A stretch of DNA of 64,000 nucleotides from Cavia porcellus (GCF_034190915.1 NW_026947506.1:10539501-10603500), one strand, 5' to 3'; counted from the stretch's first letter, positions 22,670 through 34,723 are shown. The notes: generated by a model not told the origin, from the sequence alone. A program made the numbers and translations.

Positions 22670-25479
22670 TTATATTGAACTTCAGAAAGGCAGCTACCTA
22701 GTGTGCTCTTATCTCCATTTTATTTTTATAACCTGAGTTTTGCAGCCCACTCAGGTAGCGTCTGAGACCCCGGGCCACCGAGCTCAGCCTGGCTTCTGAG
22801 TGCCGGGCTGAGCTGTGCCGGGGACATGGCCTGGACACAGGGCTATGACTGGCAGCGGGCTGAGCCCCAAGGCCCGGACGGAAAGAGGGTGAGGGTGTAA
22901 GAAGACAGTGAGCCTTCAGGAGCAGCCGCAGCCAGGGTTCAGAGCTGCGCCTGTCCTCACACAGGTCCCAGGGTCTTGGGCCTGGGCCAGGCTCCTCACG
23001 GAAGAGGCGGTCAGCTGCACCTGGGGTAGGGTGCCAAACCCACCCCCCCCCAGGCATCCTGCCCTGGACAGCACCCACTGTCTGTTTCCTGCACCTTAGG
23101 AGACATTGCTCTTTTTATTTTAATTGAGAGGAGCTTACCAAGGGGCATACAGCGTCACATGGCAGCTCCACCATTTGCTATATGCAAACCTTCTCCCTTG
23201 ATCTGCTCCACACCCATAAAGACAGAATCCGCGCAATAGGCAGTAGCAAGTCTGCAGGGAGATGAAAGCTCCATCAGGGCTGAAAACCAATTAGGAGCCC
23301 AGGGTGAGGCTGGACTGTGCTCTGAAAGCAGCTGATGAAAGACACAGGCGGCACGGCGGCCGGGAGTCTGGGCTGTCCCTCCCATGCGACATCCACAACA
23401 GGAAGAATCCCAAGCCTCTGTGGTAACACACATCAGCCTGTCACCATCCAGCTCTGACAGGCCTGAGTGTGCGGCCTCCCTACAACACCACAGTGCAGAG
23501 TAAGCAGGAGCGAGGAGGCCAGTGACCTCCCAGCTCAGCCGCTGCCCGTCTCTGCAGGCTCTGCCGGCCCTGGGCCTCACGGCAGAGACAGACACAGTGT
23601 CCCCCATGGGAGCTGTTCCCAAACAGCCAAGCAGAGGCGACTGGGAAAGGACGGCCTGACAGATGTGTTGCATCAGTGGCAGCTGGGCCTGGGGACTTCC
23701 CTCCATGTAGGCCTGAAGGGCAGACACTGTCTGTCTGGAGCCCCCAAGTCACCCAGGCCAGGAATTTGGTCACAACTACAGGCTTCTGACTTGTAACACC
23801 CATCACCAGTCTGTGGTCCTGCAGCACAGCCCAAGTGCCAGGAGTAAAAAAATCCTCCCCGCCGAAGTCATGGTGTCTCAGAGGAAGAAGAAAGTTACCA
23901 AACACCTTTGCCCTGCAGCTCTTAGCTGGCCATGCCTGGGAACCTCAGCCAGGGGCAGCAGAACAAAAGTGGCTTTCATCCTTTCGCTGAGTTTTGCATT
24001 TCTGTATGAGGCAGGTCAAGCAAGCTTTCTGAGCCAAGCACATGCGTGTACACACATGCACACGTGCATACACATACCAGCAAACATTTAGCTACTGCTT
24101 GTACGTCACACTGGTTTCCGGGTGAAACAGAACAAGGCTTCTGACCTCCTTTGCTTTGCATGATCTGTGCCCACGGGTGGCAGGAGTAGTGGAGTCTTAT
24201 AACTCAGGCTCCCCAAGGAGCCAAATGATGCCCAGGTAAAAAGGGCAGAGTCAAGGAAACCCTACCCAAGTCCTCTTCTTTGTGAAATTCAAGCAGACAA
24301 ATATATTTAAAATCGCATCCTCCAATTCAAAGGCAAATCTAGTACCATTACATCCTCCCGTAGTCTGTGCAGCTTTCCCCAAGGAGGAAGAAGAACCGAG
24401 AGAAGCAGGGAATTCAGCAGAGGACAAAGAAGGAAGGGAAGAGGAGGCGGCGGCGGGGGCAGAGCTGAAGACACTGAGGAGGAGACTCAGCCTGCAGGGC
24501 AGCAGGAAAGCAAAGGGAAGATGAGGGACAAGGACAGGGGCAAGGGACAACAGTGGCAGAACAGAGGTCAGCAGGAGGAGAAAAGAGGAGCTCCCATGAA
24601 AACCTCCCTACAGAAAAACAGTCATAAGATGCATTCATTTCCTCACCGTTAAAAAGACACCAAAGTGATTCAGGGTTTTAACGAGACCTACAGGAAGCTA
24701 AGAGGCTGCCTGACACCGAGATTTCTCCCACAAGCATCACTGCTGCATTGAGAAAGTAAGAACTGGTGTCCTAAAAAGAAAGGCACTGGCTGATTCCAAT
24801 CCGCACCTCAGTGTGTCTACAAAGGGACAGAGTTGAGGGGACACAGATCAGGAGCCGTGTCACCACCCAGCGCCAGAGTTTAGAGACAGAGTCAAAGACA
24901 GCCAAATCATCAGATGCAAATGAACGCGACTCCACATTGTTACTCTTCGAAACAGAACCCTGCAAACATGTGTTAACTAGATTTACGTGCTAATGAATTG
25001 AGAAGGATGAAGTGATTGATAGCAACTGAGCAGAGTCCAACAACAACTCAGAAATGTTTGGGGCAAAACAGAAAGATCTGTTATCTAACAAGTGAAAGGG
25101 TAAAACATCTGGTAGCCAACGAGAATGTTACCAGGGTGCCCGGAAGCCAGAAAACAGCACGCACAATACAGAAAATCAGCAGCTAATGCGAGCCTGGAGG
25201 CGAAGCAGAGAGTGAAGAGACTGATCTCAGGCAGCCCCCCTGACTTGCACGCGCCCCAGAAGGTCCGAGGGAGATTGGCTTTCTCTGATAATAGCAACGT
25301 GGGAGCTAGCGAACACAGCAGATGATGTTCAAGTTTGGCACCACAAAAGAAAACGAGCGAACTGAAGTGCACCAAACAGAATCCTCAAAGTGAAGAGCAT
25401 GAATTGTGGAGTTTTCTCGAGCAACCGATTACATGTGTAAATCGAGTCCTGGAACGAGATGGTAAAGAGCCTGACAAAC
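22670..25479. other. GC-rich unique DNA, no gene recognised
   Basis: No recognisable repeat except a CA-rich patch at about 24037-24080. A purine-rich GAGGAGGCGGCGGCGGGG-like patch near 24440 is not part of a CpG-dense island. Frames such as 23155-23727 minus (190 aa) are chance frames with no domain. From about 24985 the text becomes A-rich and may be an upstream extension of the LINE piece at 25480. Confidence 0.5.
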
Positions 25480-26150
25480 TATTTAAAGAAATAATTGCTG
25501 GACATGTTCCAAATGTGCGGAAAATTATAAATCTGAGGACCTCCATCGACTAAGATCACTGCCAAAGAAAAACCATAGACAGAGATTTCTTGAAGCAGCC
25601 AGGAAAAAAGACATCAGCACAAACAAACATAAAGACGACAGCTGATCTCAAGCCAAGAAATAAAACATGCAGAGGACGGCAGGCAACAGCTGTGGAGGAC
25701 TAAAAGAAAACAAAACTCTCGCCCCAGGATTTTCAAACCAGAAATATTGTTTTCAAAACTTATAGGGCACATAGCTCTGATGTATCATCAGCAGATTTAG
25801 GGAGACGAAGGTTTTTTTAAAAGTCATTCAAGAAGAATAAAAGAATAAATGGAAATTTTAATCTGAAGAAAGAAGTGTACCAGGAAGAGTCACTATGGAG
25901 CTAACGCTGCAATATGCTTTCCTATTATTTAAATCTCTTTAAATGTGATCAAATTTTAAGGCCCAAAAAATAACACAGGACCCACAATGTGTAAGAGGAA
26001 AATATATGACAACAATGACACAGAGAACAGGAGGGTGGTGACCCGAGGGTATTGTTACAGGACATCTGTCCTGCGGAGCTCAAAAGTAGATTGAGCAATA
26101 TGTTTGCATATAAACAACACACATCTTCCAGCAGACTCTAAATCATTTCA
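25480..26150 (+). mobile_element. HAL1/L1-related LINE piece
   Basis: The text follows the order of a HAL1 or old L1 segment: 'tttaaagaaataattgctggacatgttcc', 'agacagagatttcttgaagcagccaggaaaaaag', 'aacagctgtggaggac...cccaggattttcaaacc', 'gaaagaagtgtaccaggaagag', and then a tract with 'atatatgacaacaatgacac' and 'aaaagtagattgagcaatatg'. Coding capacity is lost; the 72-aa frame at 25335-25553 overlaps its start but has stops around it. Confidence 0.65.
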
Positions 26151-26179
26151 GACTGCTTATAATACCCACTGTGGGTTTA

Positions 26180-26485
26180 ACTGTTCATTTGGTTGCCTAG
26201 GAGGCACCAGGGGATTAGAGAAGCATGATTCTGGCTGAATCTGGGGAGTCATGGAGGTGTTACCTTGAGACCTGTGTCTGCTCACCGGACTCCTCTCTGG
26301 CACCCCTGCTCCACACCCTGGCTTCCACGAACTAGGAAGCTTTGCTCCACTGTGCCCTTCTGCCATGAGGTTGCTGCCTTAGAGCTGGCCTGCCATGGAC
26401 TGATGCCCCTGAAACCATGAGCCAAGTCCAACCTCTCCTCCTTTAGGTGATCAGTATTGGGAATTGCATCCTAGTTACTGAAAGT
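26180..26485 (+). mobile_element. MaLR-type LTR, 3' part
   Basis: 'tgcccttctgccatgaggttgctgcc', 'ctggcctgccatggactgatgcccctgaaaccatgagccaag' and 'cctctcctcctttaggtgatcagtattg' give the 3' half of a plus-strand MaLR LTR. The expected AATAAA is replaced by a diverged sequence. Confidence 0.75.
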
Positions 26486-26499
26486 GAGTGATACATTGT

Positions 26500-26660
26500 T
26501 CAAATGGGAAGGGGAAGTAGGGAGAGGGAGGAGGAAAGGAAGGAAAGGAAAAGAAAACATGAGAAAAGAAGGAAAAAATGAAAACCAAACTTTTATAAAT
26601 AGGGAGGGGAAGAGGGGTTGAAGGGAGGGTAGGGGACGGGGGGGAAAGCATCAAGATATA
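26500..26660 (+). repeat. Purine-rich tracts
   Basis: G/A-rich sequence at 26500-26578 and 26602-26655 (GGGAGGGG... GACGGGGGGG) with few pyrimidines. It may be the G-rich 3' region of a LINE, since an A-rich end 'aattaaaaaaagaaag' follows near 26735, but the body is not recognised. Confidence 0.6.
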
Positions 26661-26749
26661 TCACATATAGGTACAAATTCCCTATGATCAATGTGATCAT
26701 TATGTATATCTAAAAGCATATCAGTAAGCTTGATTAATTAAAAAAAGAA

Positions 26750-26900
26750 AGAAACGAGGCAAAGAAGACCAAATGAAACTCAAAATAATCCAAAACAATA
26801 ATAATGAAGTGAACATCAGTCAGCTAGAAAAAAGGAAAAAAATCAGGAAAGTCAAAAGCAGGACCTTTGAGAAGATTGATAAATTCCATAAGTGCCCAGC
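26750..26900 (+). mobile_element. L1 LINE fragment (ORF2 linker)
   Basis: 'aaataatccaaaacaataataatgaagtg...' leads to 'gtcaaaagcaggacctttgagaagattgataaattcc', which matches the L1 ORF2 phrase usually reading 'ccaaaagctggttctttgaaaagatcaacaaaattg'. Short and broken. Confidence 0.65.
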
Positions 26901-27452
26901 CATACTGCCGGGGGCTAAAGAACTTCCCAATGTCTGAAATAAGTGACGTCTTCACTGCCTACCCCCATGCACCCCAGAAAATGTGCACACATCAACAGCA
27001 TCCAGTGCTGGACATGTAGGGACCCCAAGGCCCAAAGAGGTCGCCTAGGGCTGTGTGGATGTGAGGTGTGGCTTGGCAGGGAGCTTGCTTCACGTAACAA
27101 TAAAACAATAAAGGCTATAAAGCTATTTTGAAGCATTTATCTCCACGATGGAATTGCAGGGTCTGAGGGTGCAGACAATGGGGTGCTTACAATGTAGCTG
27201 CAACGCTGCTGGCCCACTTCAGCAGAAGCTGTTAAACTTTACAGCACATGTATGCACTGCCTGGGAATCGGGACTCCACACAAAGCTCTGAGCTCTGGCA
27301 CACTCCCATGGGTCACTGCAGGTGAGCGCAGACTTCATGAGGGTTTTCCGTAGGCGGAGTCTCTCAGCTGCCTTTCTCCATGGGCGCAGCCACTGTTTGG
27401 GCCTGGGTGGGCTTGAAGGACACAGGGACGTCATTGCAAGGCTATGTGTAAG
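26901..27452. other. Unique DNA, nothing recognised
   Basis: Mixed-composition DNA between the L1 fragment and the purine tract, with no repeat or exon seen. Confidence 0.5.
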
Positions 27453-27560
27453 GGTCAGGAGAAAGAGAAGGGCAGGGAAGGGATGGAAAGAAAGAAAGAA
27501 AAAGAGGAAGAAGAGGAGTAGGAGAAGAAGAGGAAGCAGAGGAAGAGGTTCCGAAAGAAT
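27453..27560 (+). repeat. Purine-rich (GAA/GGA) tract
   Basis: About 108 bp almost entirely of G and A (AAGAAAG, GAGGAAGAAG units). It makes Lys/Arg/Glu-rich chance frames on plus and Leu/Phe/Ser-rich ones on minus. Confidence 0.9.
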
Positions 27561-27685
27561 AAATGGTAGTATAATATGGAAATGCCTGCACCGAGCGAGG
27601 CTCACTGAGTCAGCCTGCAGGAGAATCAGGATTAGTTCTGGCTGACAGAGCCAAATGCACCTGAAATGATACAGCGGACCCTGAT

Positions 27686-27755
27686 TTTTGTTTTGTTTTG
27701 TTTTGGTTTGGTTTGGTTTGGTTTTGTGGTTTTGTTTGCTTGCTTGTTTGTTTAA
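27686..27755 (+). repeat. (GTTTT/GGTTT/TTGC)n simple repeat
   Basis: GTTTT pentamers pass into GGTTT pentamers and then TTGC/TTGT tetramers. Confidence 0.95.
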
Positions 27756-27980
27756 AGAACGAAGCCACCTCATGCGTTTGCTCACTGTCTCCTGACCACT
27801 ACAGAAACGTGGAGAAAAGCACTTCCTCCAGCTGCACCATCTCTGTGGCCTCAGGCATCACAGACGAGAAGGGACCTTGGGACAAAGCAGACGCAGCAGG
27901 AGGGAGATGCAGCAGCCGTGTCCGGGGGCCTGGGATTCTTGTTTACCTCATGTGACCTGATGTAGAAAATAAAGACACTG

Positions 27981-28120
27981 GCCGAGCATGGTGGTGCATG
28001 CCTACAATCACAGCAATCGAGAGGCTGAGGCAGGAGGATCACTGTGAATTCGGGGCCAGCCTGGGCTACACAATGAGTTTAAGGTCAGCCTGAAATACAA
28101 GATGAAACCTTGTCTCAAAA

Positions 28121-28124
<4 letters not shown>
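27981..28124 (+). mobile_element. B1 SINE
   Basis: Well-kept B1 starting 'gccgagcatggtggtgcatgcc', with 'gaggctgaggcaggaggatcac' and the internally duplicated segment 'gccagcctgggctacacaatgag / gtcagcctgaaatacaagatgaaacc', ending 'ttgtctcaaaaag'. The A tail turns directly into the (GA)n repeat. Confidence 0.93.

Positions 28125-28175
<51 letters not shown>
28125..28175 (+). repeat. (GA)n microsatellite at a B1 tail
   Basis: About 25 GA dinucleotides directly after the B1 A tail. The repeat very likely grew from the SINE tail. Confidence 0.97.
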
Positions 28176-28177
<2 letters not shown>

Positions 28178-30124
28178 TCCAGGCCACTGTGGCTCACCGG
28201 CACCAAGCTACTGGAAGTGTCCACTTTATCACACAAAGTCCTGCATTTTCAAGGTGCTTCTGCAAAAGCCAAAGTGTGTGAAAGTATCAGGTCCTAAATT
28301 CTTATCAAACACCAGCTTTCTGGTGTTCATCTTTTTGATTTCTTGCCACGCGTTAAGGGTGGGGCAGGTGAGATGCAGTTAGCAATTGGTCAGATGTTTA
28401 GAAGCCTCCCACCCACTCGAGAGAGGAGCTGGAAAGGAGGGAGAGCCGTGTGTCTGCAGCAGCCTGAAGCGATTAGGAGGCAGCGGAGGGGGCTGGCCAA
28501 ACATGCAGCCATGGGAACTATTTCCCCTCTTTCTGCAGACAGCTGAAAACAAGAAACTCATAACCCCAGGAGGTAATCTCCCCAGCCCAGAGGTCTTTTA
28601 ACTTTCCCACCAAATGAGCGTGTGTAAAACCGTTTTACTAAAATGTATGGGTGGCTGTGTGTGTACAGTTCAAAATGGACCCAAGAAATGCAACATATAT
28701 AAAATCAGCATTTTCTCCTGTCTTTCTAGTCCTTCCCAGAGGGGATAGCAGCTGTGTGAGTCTACTTTGCAGGTGTGATGGTGGCGTGGACCATAGCTGA
28801 TGGGCGGGGACCTTTCGGGGAACACTGGGGTACCTCAGGGTCTTCAGTATGAGCCCTGATGGCCCACTTCCTAGGCTCCTTCACTGTGAAACCAGAAGTC
28901 AGCCTGTGACATAAACAAGTGCATGAAGGGCAGTTTTCACCGCTTCCTCTGCTCGTAGAAATGGAAGGGGGTTCAAGGTCCCCAAGGAAGCAGAGTCTCA
29001 GCCTCTCCATGCTCAGATCCTCATCTCAGGACCTTCAAACTCTCGATTCTCCCACTGCCCAGAGAGGCCTGACCCGAGGATAGAGAGGGATGCTTCAGCC
29101 CTAACGTGAATCTGATCCCTTCACAGAGGACTTGGAAAACTAAAACTAAGTTGAAAAAGTAAAAAACATGCATCCAATGAGGCTAAACCCAGAAGACCCC
29201 TGCAGGGGACCCCGCTCAGCACACAGACAGTGGTGGGACCACCAAGGTGGCTGGAAACCTGAGCGCGTGTTAAAGATGGGGAAGGAGTTCTTGTCACACA
29301 CCACGCTGTAAGAAATTTGTGGGACGTTTCCTTTCCCAGTGAAACGTCCCACCACAGAACTGTCTCTGACAGGTAGGCTTCTCTACAGTGCGGGCCTCCT
29401 CACCCAGCAGGTGCGAATGGCCCCAGGATGAGCCCTCAGTGTTGTCACCCAGAGCCCGAGGCTGACCTGGTCAAGGACAAGGAAGGAAAAAGCAGAGTCA
29501 CCCTGGAACTGGAGGGTCCCGCAGCCCAGTTCTCCCTCCTCAGGCCAAGCCCATGGCATACAATGCGGCTGGGGAGGGGAAACAAAGGCAAAGGCCCTCT
29601 GTGACCATTACCTCATCCGACTCCTGCACGGGGACAAGCATTGTTCCATTATGCTGACCGCATTCCGCAGGAGTGGAGAACAGTGGAGAGAGAGAAAACC
29701 CACCCCGGTCCCATAACTGAAACAAAGCTATTGTTACCGTGTTGGCAGTTTCCCCGACACTGGAATGCATGTATTATTTTATATAATAATTATAGACTGA
29801 GCGGCACAATGGAAGCGCCTCCTCCTCAATTTCTTCCTAACCTTAACAGTGTAGACAGGTGCTGTGTTACCAAACCCTTCAAAATCACCCACTCCCCAAC
29901 TATCAGCAAAGTATCCCAATGGTGTGCCGGCTTTCCCTGGAGAGTCCTCACGCTGGACAGGGCTCTTCAGGTCATATTTTGGCACTGCCTTACCCAACAT
30001 TACAGCTCCAGATTGTTCCATTAAGATCAGTACCCCAAGGGCAGGAGTGACCCAGTACATGGCCGCTATCCTAGACACTTCCTCCATTCTGGGACTCAAT
30101 ACCTGAACCCACAAATTAAAGGGG
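28176..30124. other. Unique DNA, no gene recognised
   Basis: Mixed-composition DNA with no clear repeat. It contains the perfect inverted repeat at 29319-29352. The open frames 29641-30024 plus and 29779-30114 minus overlap each other and have no known domain. Confidence 0.5.
29319..29352. repeat. Perfect 12-bp inverted repeat, 10-bp loop
   Basis: GTGGGACGTTTC at 29319-29330 and its exact complement GAAACGTCCCAC at 29341-29352, separated by ten bases. Both arms contain a CpG, which is scarce around here. It could form a hairpin in RNA or be a palindromic protein site. No element boundary is seen at it. Confidence 0.8.
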
Positions 30125-30395
30125 GAGAGGTCTGTGGTGACTCATGGCTTCAGAAGTCTCTGTCTTGCCTGGTCAGCAGCTCCAAGGCAGGACAGCACAG
30201 CAGAGAGGCCTGGCGAAGGAGAGCTGCTCATACTGTGGAGGCCAGGACGCAGAGAGAGACCTATTCTTGGTAGACCAGACTCCATCTCCTAACACCAAGC
30301 TTAGCTGAAGCAATCCCATAATTCAATTGCCTTCTACAAACCTCATCTCTGAGCTCATGAGGCTTTGGGGAACATCCAAATATCAATCCCAATAG
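30125..30395 (-). mobile_element. MaLR-type LTR
   Basis: 'gtggtgactcatggcttcagaag', 'cagcagctccaaggcaggacagca', 'tgtggaggccaggacgcagagagag', and the right end 'catgaggctttggggaacatccaaat', which is the reverse of a MaLR 5' end. The left part is diverged. Confidence 0.75.
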
Positions 30396-31004
30396 CTGCC
30401 CTTGGGAGCACAGAAAGAACCCCCTGGCATCCACCCTAGTCCAGAGCAGGCCTCTGTCAAAGGTACAGACATGGTTGAATCGGGGAAGGATGATAGGCTG
30501 AAGAATCCAGAGATATGTCAGACAAGAACATGGAGCTGGGCCTGAAGAGGCCTGGTTCCCTCCTGTTCTCTCAGGCTGTTATCTGTGACCCTCCTGCCAC
30601 TGTGTCACACCTAACTGTCCTGCTGTGGAGAGTCTGTGACGTGACTTGTCTCCTATGAACAACCCAGCAATAACTGGCCTCCCTTCTGTGGCCACCGGAA
30701 GAGACTTATTTTGCACAGGAAGTTGAACTGGGCCCCATTAGTTTCAAAAATTGAGAAGAAGCAAGGTGAGGCTGAGATGGTCCTGTCCACAGAAGCTGGA
30801 TTGGGTGTCACATTCTCTGGGCACGGAGGCTTCCAGCACAGAGCCTCTAGTGCGCAGCTGGAATGGCAGCTGCTGAGTGTGGGTGACCCCAGGACTGTAG
30901 GAGCAGGGATGTGGGGCACCGCCTTTAGAAGACCAGAGCCACCATCTGGGATGCATTAGTGGGTGCATTAGAGAGGGGTCCTGCGGCGGGATAAATCCCT
31001 AATC
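30396..31004. other. Unique DNA, nothing recognised
   Basis: GC-rich DNA between two reverse-strand LTRs, with no repeat or exon seen. Confidence 0.5.
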
Positions 31005-31250
31005 CCCATGAAGGAGAAGGAGTTAAATTCAGCTCATTTCGGAGGATTCAGTCCATGGTCGGCAAGCTCCAAGGCAGAAGCATCATGGGGAAGGGTATTG
31101 CCAAGCAAGGCTGCTCACATCAGGGAGGCCAGGAAGCAGAGGGAAGAAAAGACTGGGGACAAGAACACACCCTTCTAGGTCACACCTTGAGTGACCACCT
31201 CCACCCAGTCTTCACCTCTGAAAACATGAGAGTGTGGGGTGCTTCTAGAC
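31005..31250 (-). mobile_element. MaLR-type LTR, partial
   Basis: 'cagctcatttcggaggattcagtccatggtcggcaagctccaaggcag', 'catcatggggaaggg' and 'catcagggaggccaggaagcagaggg' are the inner part of a reverse-strand MaLR LTR. Both termini are missing or diverged. Confidence 0.7.
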
Positions 31251-31747
31251 CTAAACCATGACACAGAGGTGCATCATTTTCTGGGTTTCTTGCATGATTG
31301 TCACCTGGCTGAACATGCCAGAGAAGGAAGGTGGCATCAGGAAAGCAAAGACACACAGTGCCATCCATGGAACCCGAGAGTGTGCAGCCACTCAGTGCCC
31401 AGGTGGGCACCACTGCCAGCAGCTTAGTACACTGCCTCTCCTGACACCAGCCCACACTCCCCTCCATCCTCTGCAGGGAGAGGACCAGGTCACCACACCT
31501 CACATCAGCATCCTCAGGGCCCATGAACACACAACAAGTTCTGAGCCATGGGATGAAAGGCAGACCCTCAATCCGACAGCTAATGAATCCATCCTTTTAC
31601 CTGCCTTCGCTTGTTATGCATCGGAACTTTCATGTTCATCTTTTGTCTGCTTGGCTCTTTGTTTAAGACTGAATTACTCTTTCTCCTCAGTCGCAGATTT
31701 CTTCTAGTGATATGTATGCCCACATGCATGCACGCACACATACACAC

Positions 31748-31797
<50 letters not shown>

Positions 31798-34639
31798 GAG
31801 CTATGCGTCTACCAACTACAGGAACAAGTTCTGGAAAATACCTCTTGAGAGCTCTTGCTGTGTGTATGGACCACAGCATGCGCATCACAGCCTTGGACAG
31901 TGCCACCTCCTGCCAGGCGGTGCTGCAGCTCAAGGACCCAGATGTGAACACACAGGGCACGGTGCTGTACTGAATGCTGAGTGCTATGATGCTGCCTTAA
32001 GTGTCCACTCAGGGAAGGCACAAAGGGCGCTAGGACGACGGGCATGCAGGCAGAGCTCCCCAGGCCACACAGGACACGGGACCGCATGCAGTCACCAGGA
32101 GACAAGTTCTTCAGCTCCATCCCCATCTCCAGGCCCACCGTGGGCCATGCAGTCCCGTGTCAGCCAAGACTCATCATAAGTGCGTGGCTGGATGGCCATG
32201 CAAGTCTGTGATCTGTCCCACTTTGTTGATTTCTCCATCCCCGAACTAGGACCAGTGGTTTTGAGCACTGTATTTCATAACAGGCTTTAATAATTACAAA
32301 AATGAATCATTATTCTAATTCAAAGATTTGTTTTATGCACATTTTCACACAGTAACTTCAAATGTATTCTGTTTCCAAAACAACTATGAAGATACTGAAT
32401 TTACATTACAACTGTGTATTAATTTGGAAACAATATTTTCAAAGTAGTTCTCTTTCCCCGAACCATACACACCCAGATGTGTAAGCCATCATATATTTTG
32501 TGTTCCTGGAAGGTTTTGTATTCATCATTGCGACTGCACAGCCTCCCTGGCTGCTCTTTGGCAGCTGCTGCTACCTTCCCGTGTGCTTTTCTCCATCGAA
32601 CTGCCTGCCAACGCAGGGTTTTTACTTTACTACCATCTTGCCCATGACATGCAGGCTCAGGGGTTCACTGAGTCACTAAGGTTCCTCATCATGGCAGTGT
32701 GGGGCCAATAGCACTCAGCTGACCAGCTGAGCTCCTGCGCCCTGAGCTGTGTCCCTGGCAGGCCATGCATGGGTGCTGGCACCCAAACTGGGCCCTCTGC
32801 TTTCTGAGTCTTCATCAGAACTGGCTGCCTCTCCTCTTCCATCTCCAGCCCTTCCCAAACCCTGTGTGGTCCCCTCCTTCTTCCTCAGAAACCCACAGTG
32901 CTCAGCTGGGGACCGCATCAGGTGCGACATCAGCCATCCGGTTGCACCTTCACTGGGCATCAGGACCAACTTGGAAGTGAGATCAGATCCCAAGGTGCCT
33001 GCCTCACTGCTGCAGCTGGCCCACTGGACGCCAATGCCCTCTGGAGGTGGCAGGTGCTGGGAAGGTGACACTGAGCTGGCTTCGGAGGCAGAGCTAGTGT
33101 TAGGTCCTCAGCCCCAGGTGACCTGTGAAGCTCACACCAGGCCAGGGCTCTCCCTGCAGCAGGAGCTGTGGAGCCAGGTGGGCTATGCTCCTGAGTCTGT
33201 TCCAGATGCACAGCATCCAGGAGTGGAGAGGACTCTGCCAGAGTCATGGTCATTGTTCCAAATCCCTTGCACCGCATCATGTCGTGACTCATTGGAGGCA
33301 GAGAAGTGAGAAGAGCCTCTCTGAGGCTCCAGGGAAGCCAGCATCTTCAGGCTGACTGAGGGCCTGGTCATTGTGTCTTGGAGATTTGGGGTCTGAACTG
33401 CCACTTACTGAATGCTTCTGTCTCCTGCACGCAAGATCAGCCAAGTGGTGCCAGGAACCTGGACTCCTGCAGCTCAGCCTGGCACCAGAATCTGTGGGCA
33501 TCTGGAAAGGACTCTCATGGCCCCTGAGGGCACCGAGCTGGGGGCACACAGGGCAAAAGCGAGGGACCAAGCTTCACAGCAAGTGCCCTCGTAGCCAGGG
33601 GTCCTCTCTGCTCCCAGGTGGCTCCCAGGTGCTGTGTGCAGCGTGGAGTGAGTTTGCATGGGAGCCGAAGGTCACCCCTGAACCAAAGCAGACAGAGGGG
33701 ATGGATAAGGTCCCACAGCCCCTCCGAGGGTGCAAACCTCCCCCAGGGCCACACCTTTTAACGGCGTCATCTGGGGATTGAGCACATGGGCATTCGGGGG
33801 ACACTTGTCCTCAGGCAGGGTGACAGCACTGAGCAACCTGACCCCCACCCCACTGCCCACATTCAGAGCTTGTTCCCCAGGAGATGACCACCTGGATCCC
33901 CATGCCGGGAACCGACACTTAGCACCATGAAGAGCTCTATAAATACCAGTGCGGGAAGCTCACCCCCATAAAGATGTTTCTCATCAGACTGGAGTTTGAG
34001 GGGGTGAGTAACAAAAATGCCGATGCTGTGAGCCCAGCTCTTATTTTTAAATGTCCCAGCCCGTTGTGGGGACCCTGTATGCGGGTAGAAGAGGCAATGC
34101 CGGCCGCCAGTCCTGTTCCATTTTGGTCCTCTGCCCCGGAAGGTGCCAGATCCTCAATTGTTGTGCTAAAAACATCCCGGGACAGAGTTCGTTGTCAGCC
34201 GGCCTTGGCTTTTTAAGTTTCCTGTATTTTTCATTGAGTGGTGTTCCCGGCCTTGATAGGAAGATCCCAGACGCCGTGACTCCGTGGTGAGCCACGTCTT
34301 TGTCATCAGCAGCACAGTCACCCTGGCGGCAGCTGCTGGACAGGGAGCTGGGGCAGGAAGTCCCGCTGTGACCCAGCCCAGCCAGATGGGTTGTCCTTGC
34401 GGTGGGTCCACTCAGCTGGGGAAGGGAGACCTGGCCTGCGGTCCTGCAGAGGAGTGATAGCAGGGTGGCTGGAGACGCACCTGTCTCCTCCAGGGAAGGG
34501 TGCAGGAGTGGGGTTTACCGAGCCTCTGCCTACCCAGCCCTTGCTTCAAGTGGGGGCTCCAGCGTGCACAAGGACCCATGCCCTGGTCCTACAGTTCTTC
34601 TGTCGTTGCTATTATTGCTGTTGTTTGCTTATGGGTTGT
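31251..34639. other. Unique DNA with one AT-rich island
   Basis: Mostly GC-rich, with no recognised exon. A distinct AT-rich island at about 32265-32455 (homeodomain-like TAAT words and ATGAATCATTATTC) resembles a conserved non-coding element in style only. Overlapping long frames at 32749-33309 plus and 33371-33781 plus have no domain. Confidence 0.5.
31751..31794 (+). repeat. (AC)n microsatellite
   Basis: 22 AC dinucleotides, preceded by imperfect CACA/TGCA text from about 31725. Confidence 0.97.
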
Positions 34640-34723
34640 TTTTTGGCTTTTGAAGCCACTGCCTAGGTTGGTCTTCCACTTTCAGTCCTCCTGCCTCGGC
34701 CTCCTGAGTGCTGGGATTACAGG
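34640..34723 (-). mobile_element. Truncated B1-like SINE
   Basis: 'gcctaggttggtcttccactttcagtcctcctgcctcggcctcctgagtgctgggattacagg' is the reverse of a B1 inner part. The head beyond 'tacagg' is missing. Confidence 0.8.

Noticed and set aside
24430..24480. CpG island or first exon at the GAGGAGGCGGCGGCGGGG patch
   Set aside because: Only a handful of CpGs over about 20 bp; the surrounding kilobase is CpG-poor and no splice donor or coding frame stands out.
31751..31794. His/Thr-rich proteins across CA/GT microsatellites (also at 12588, 37683, 47399, 61631)
   Set aside because: These open frames exist only because dinucleotide repeats lack stops; there is no coding context.
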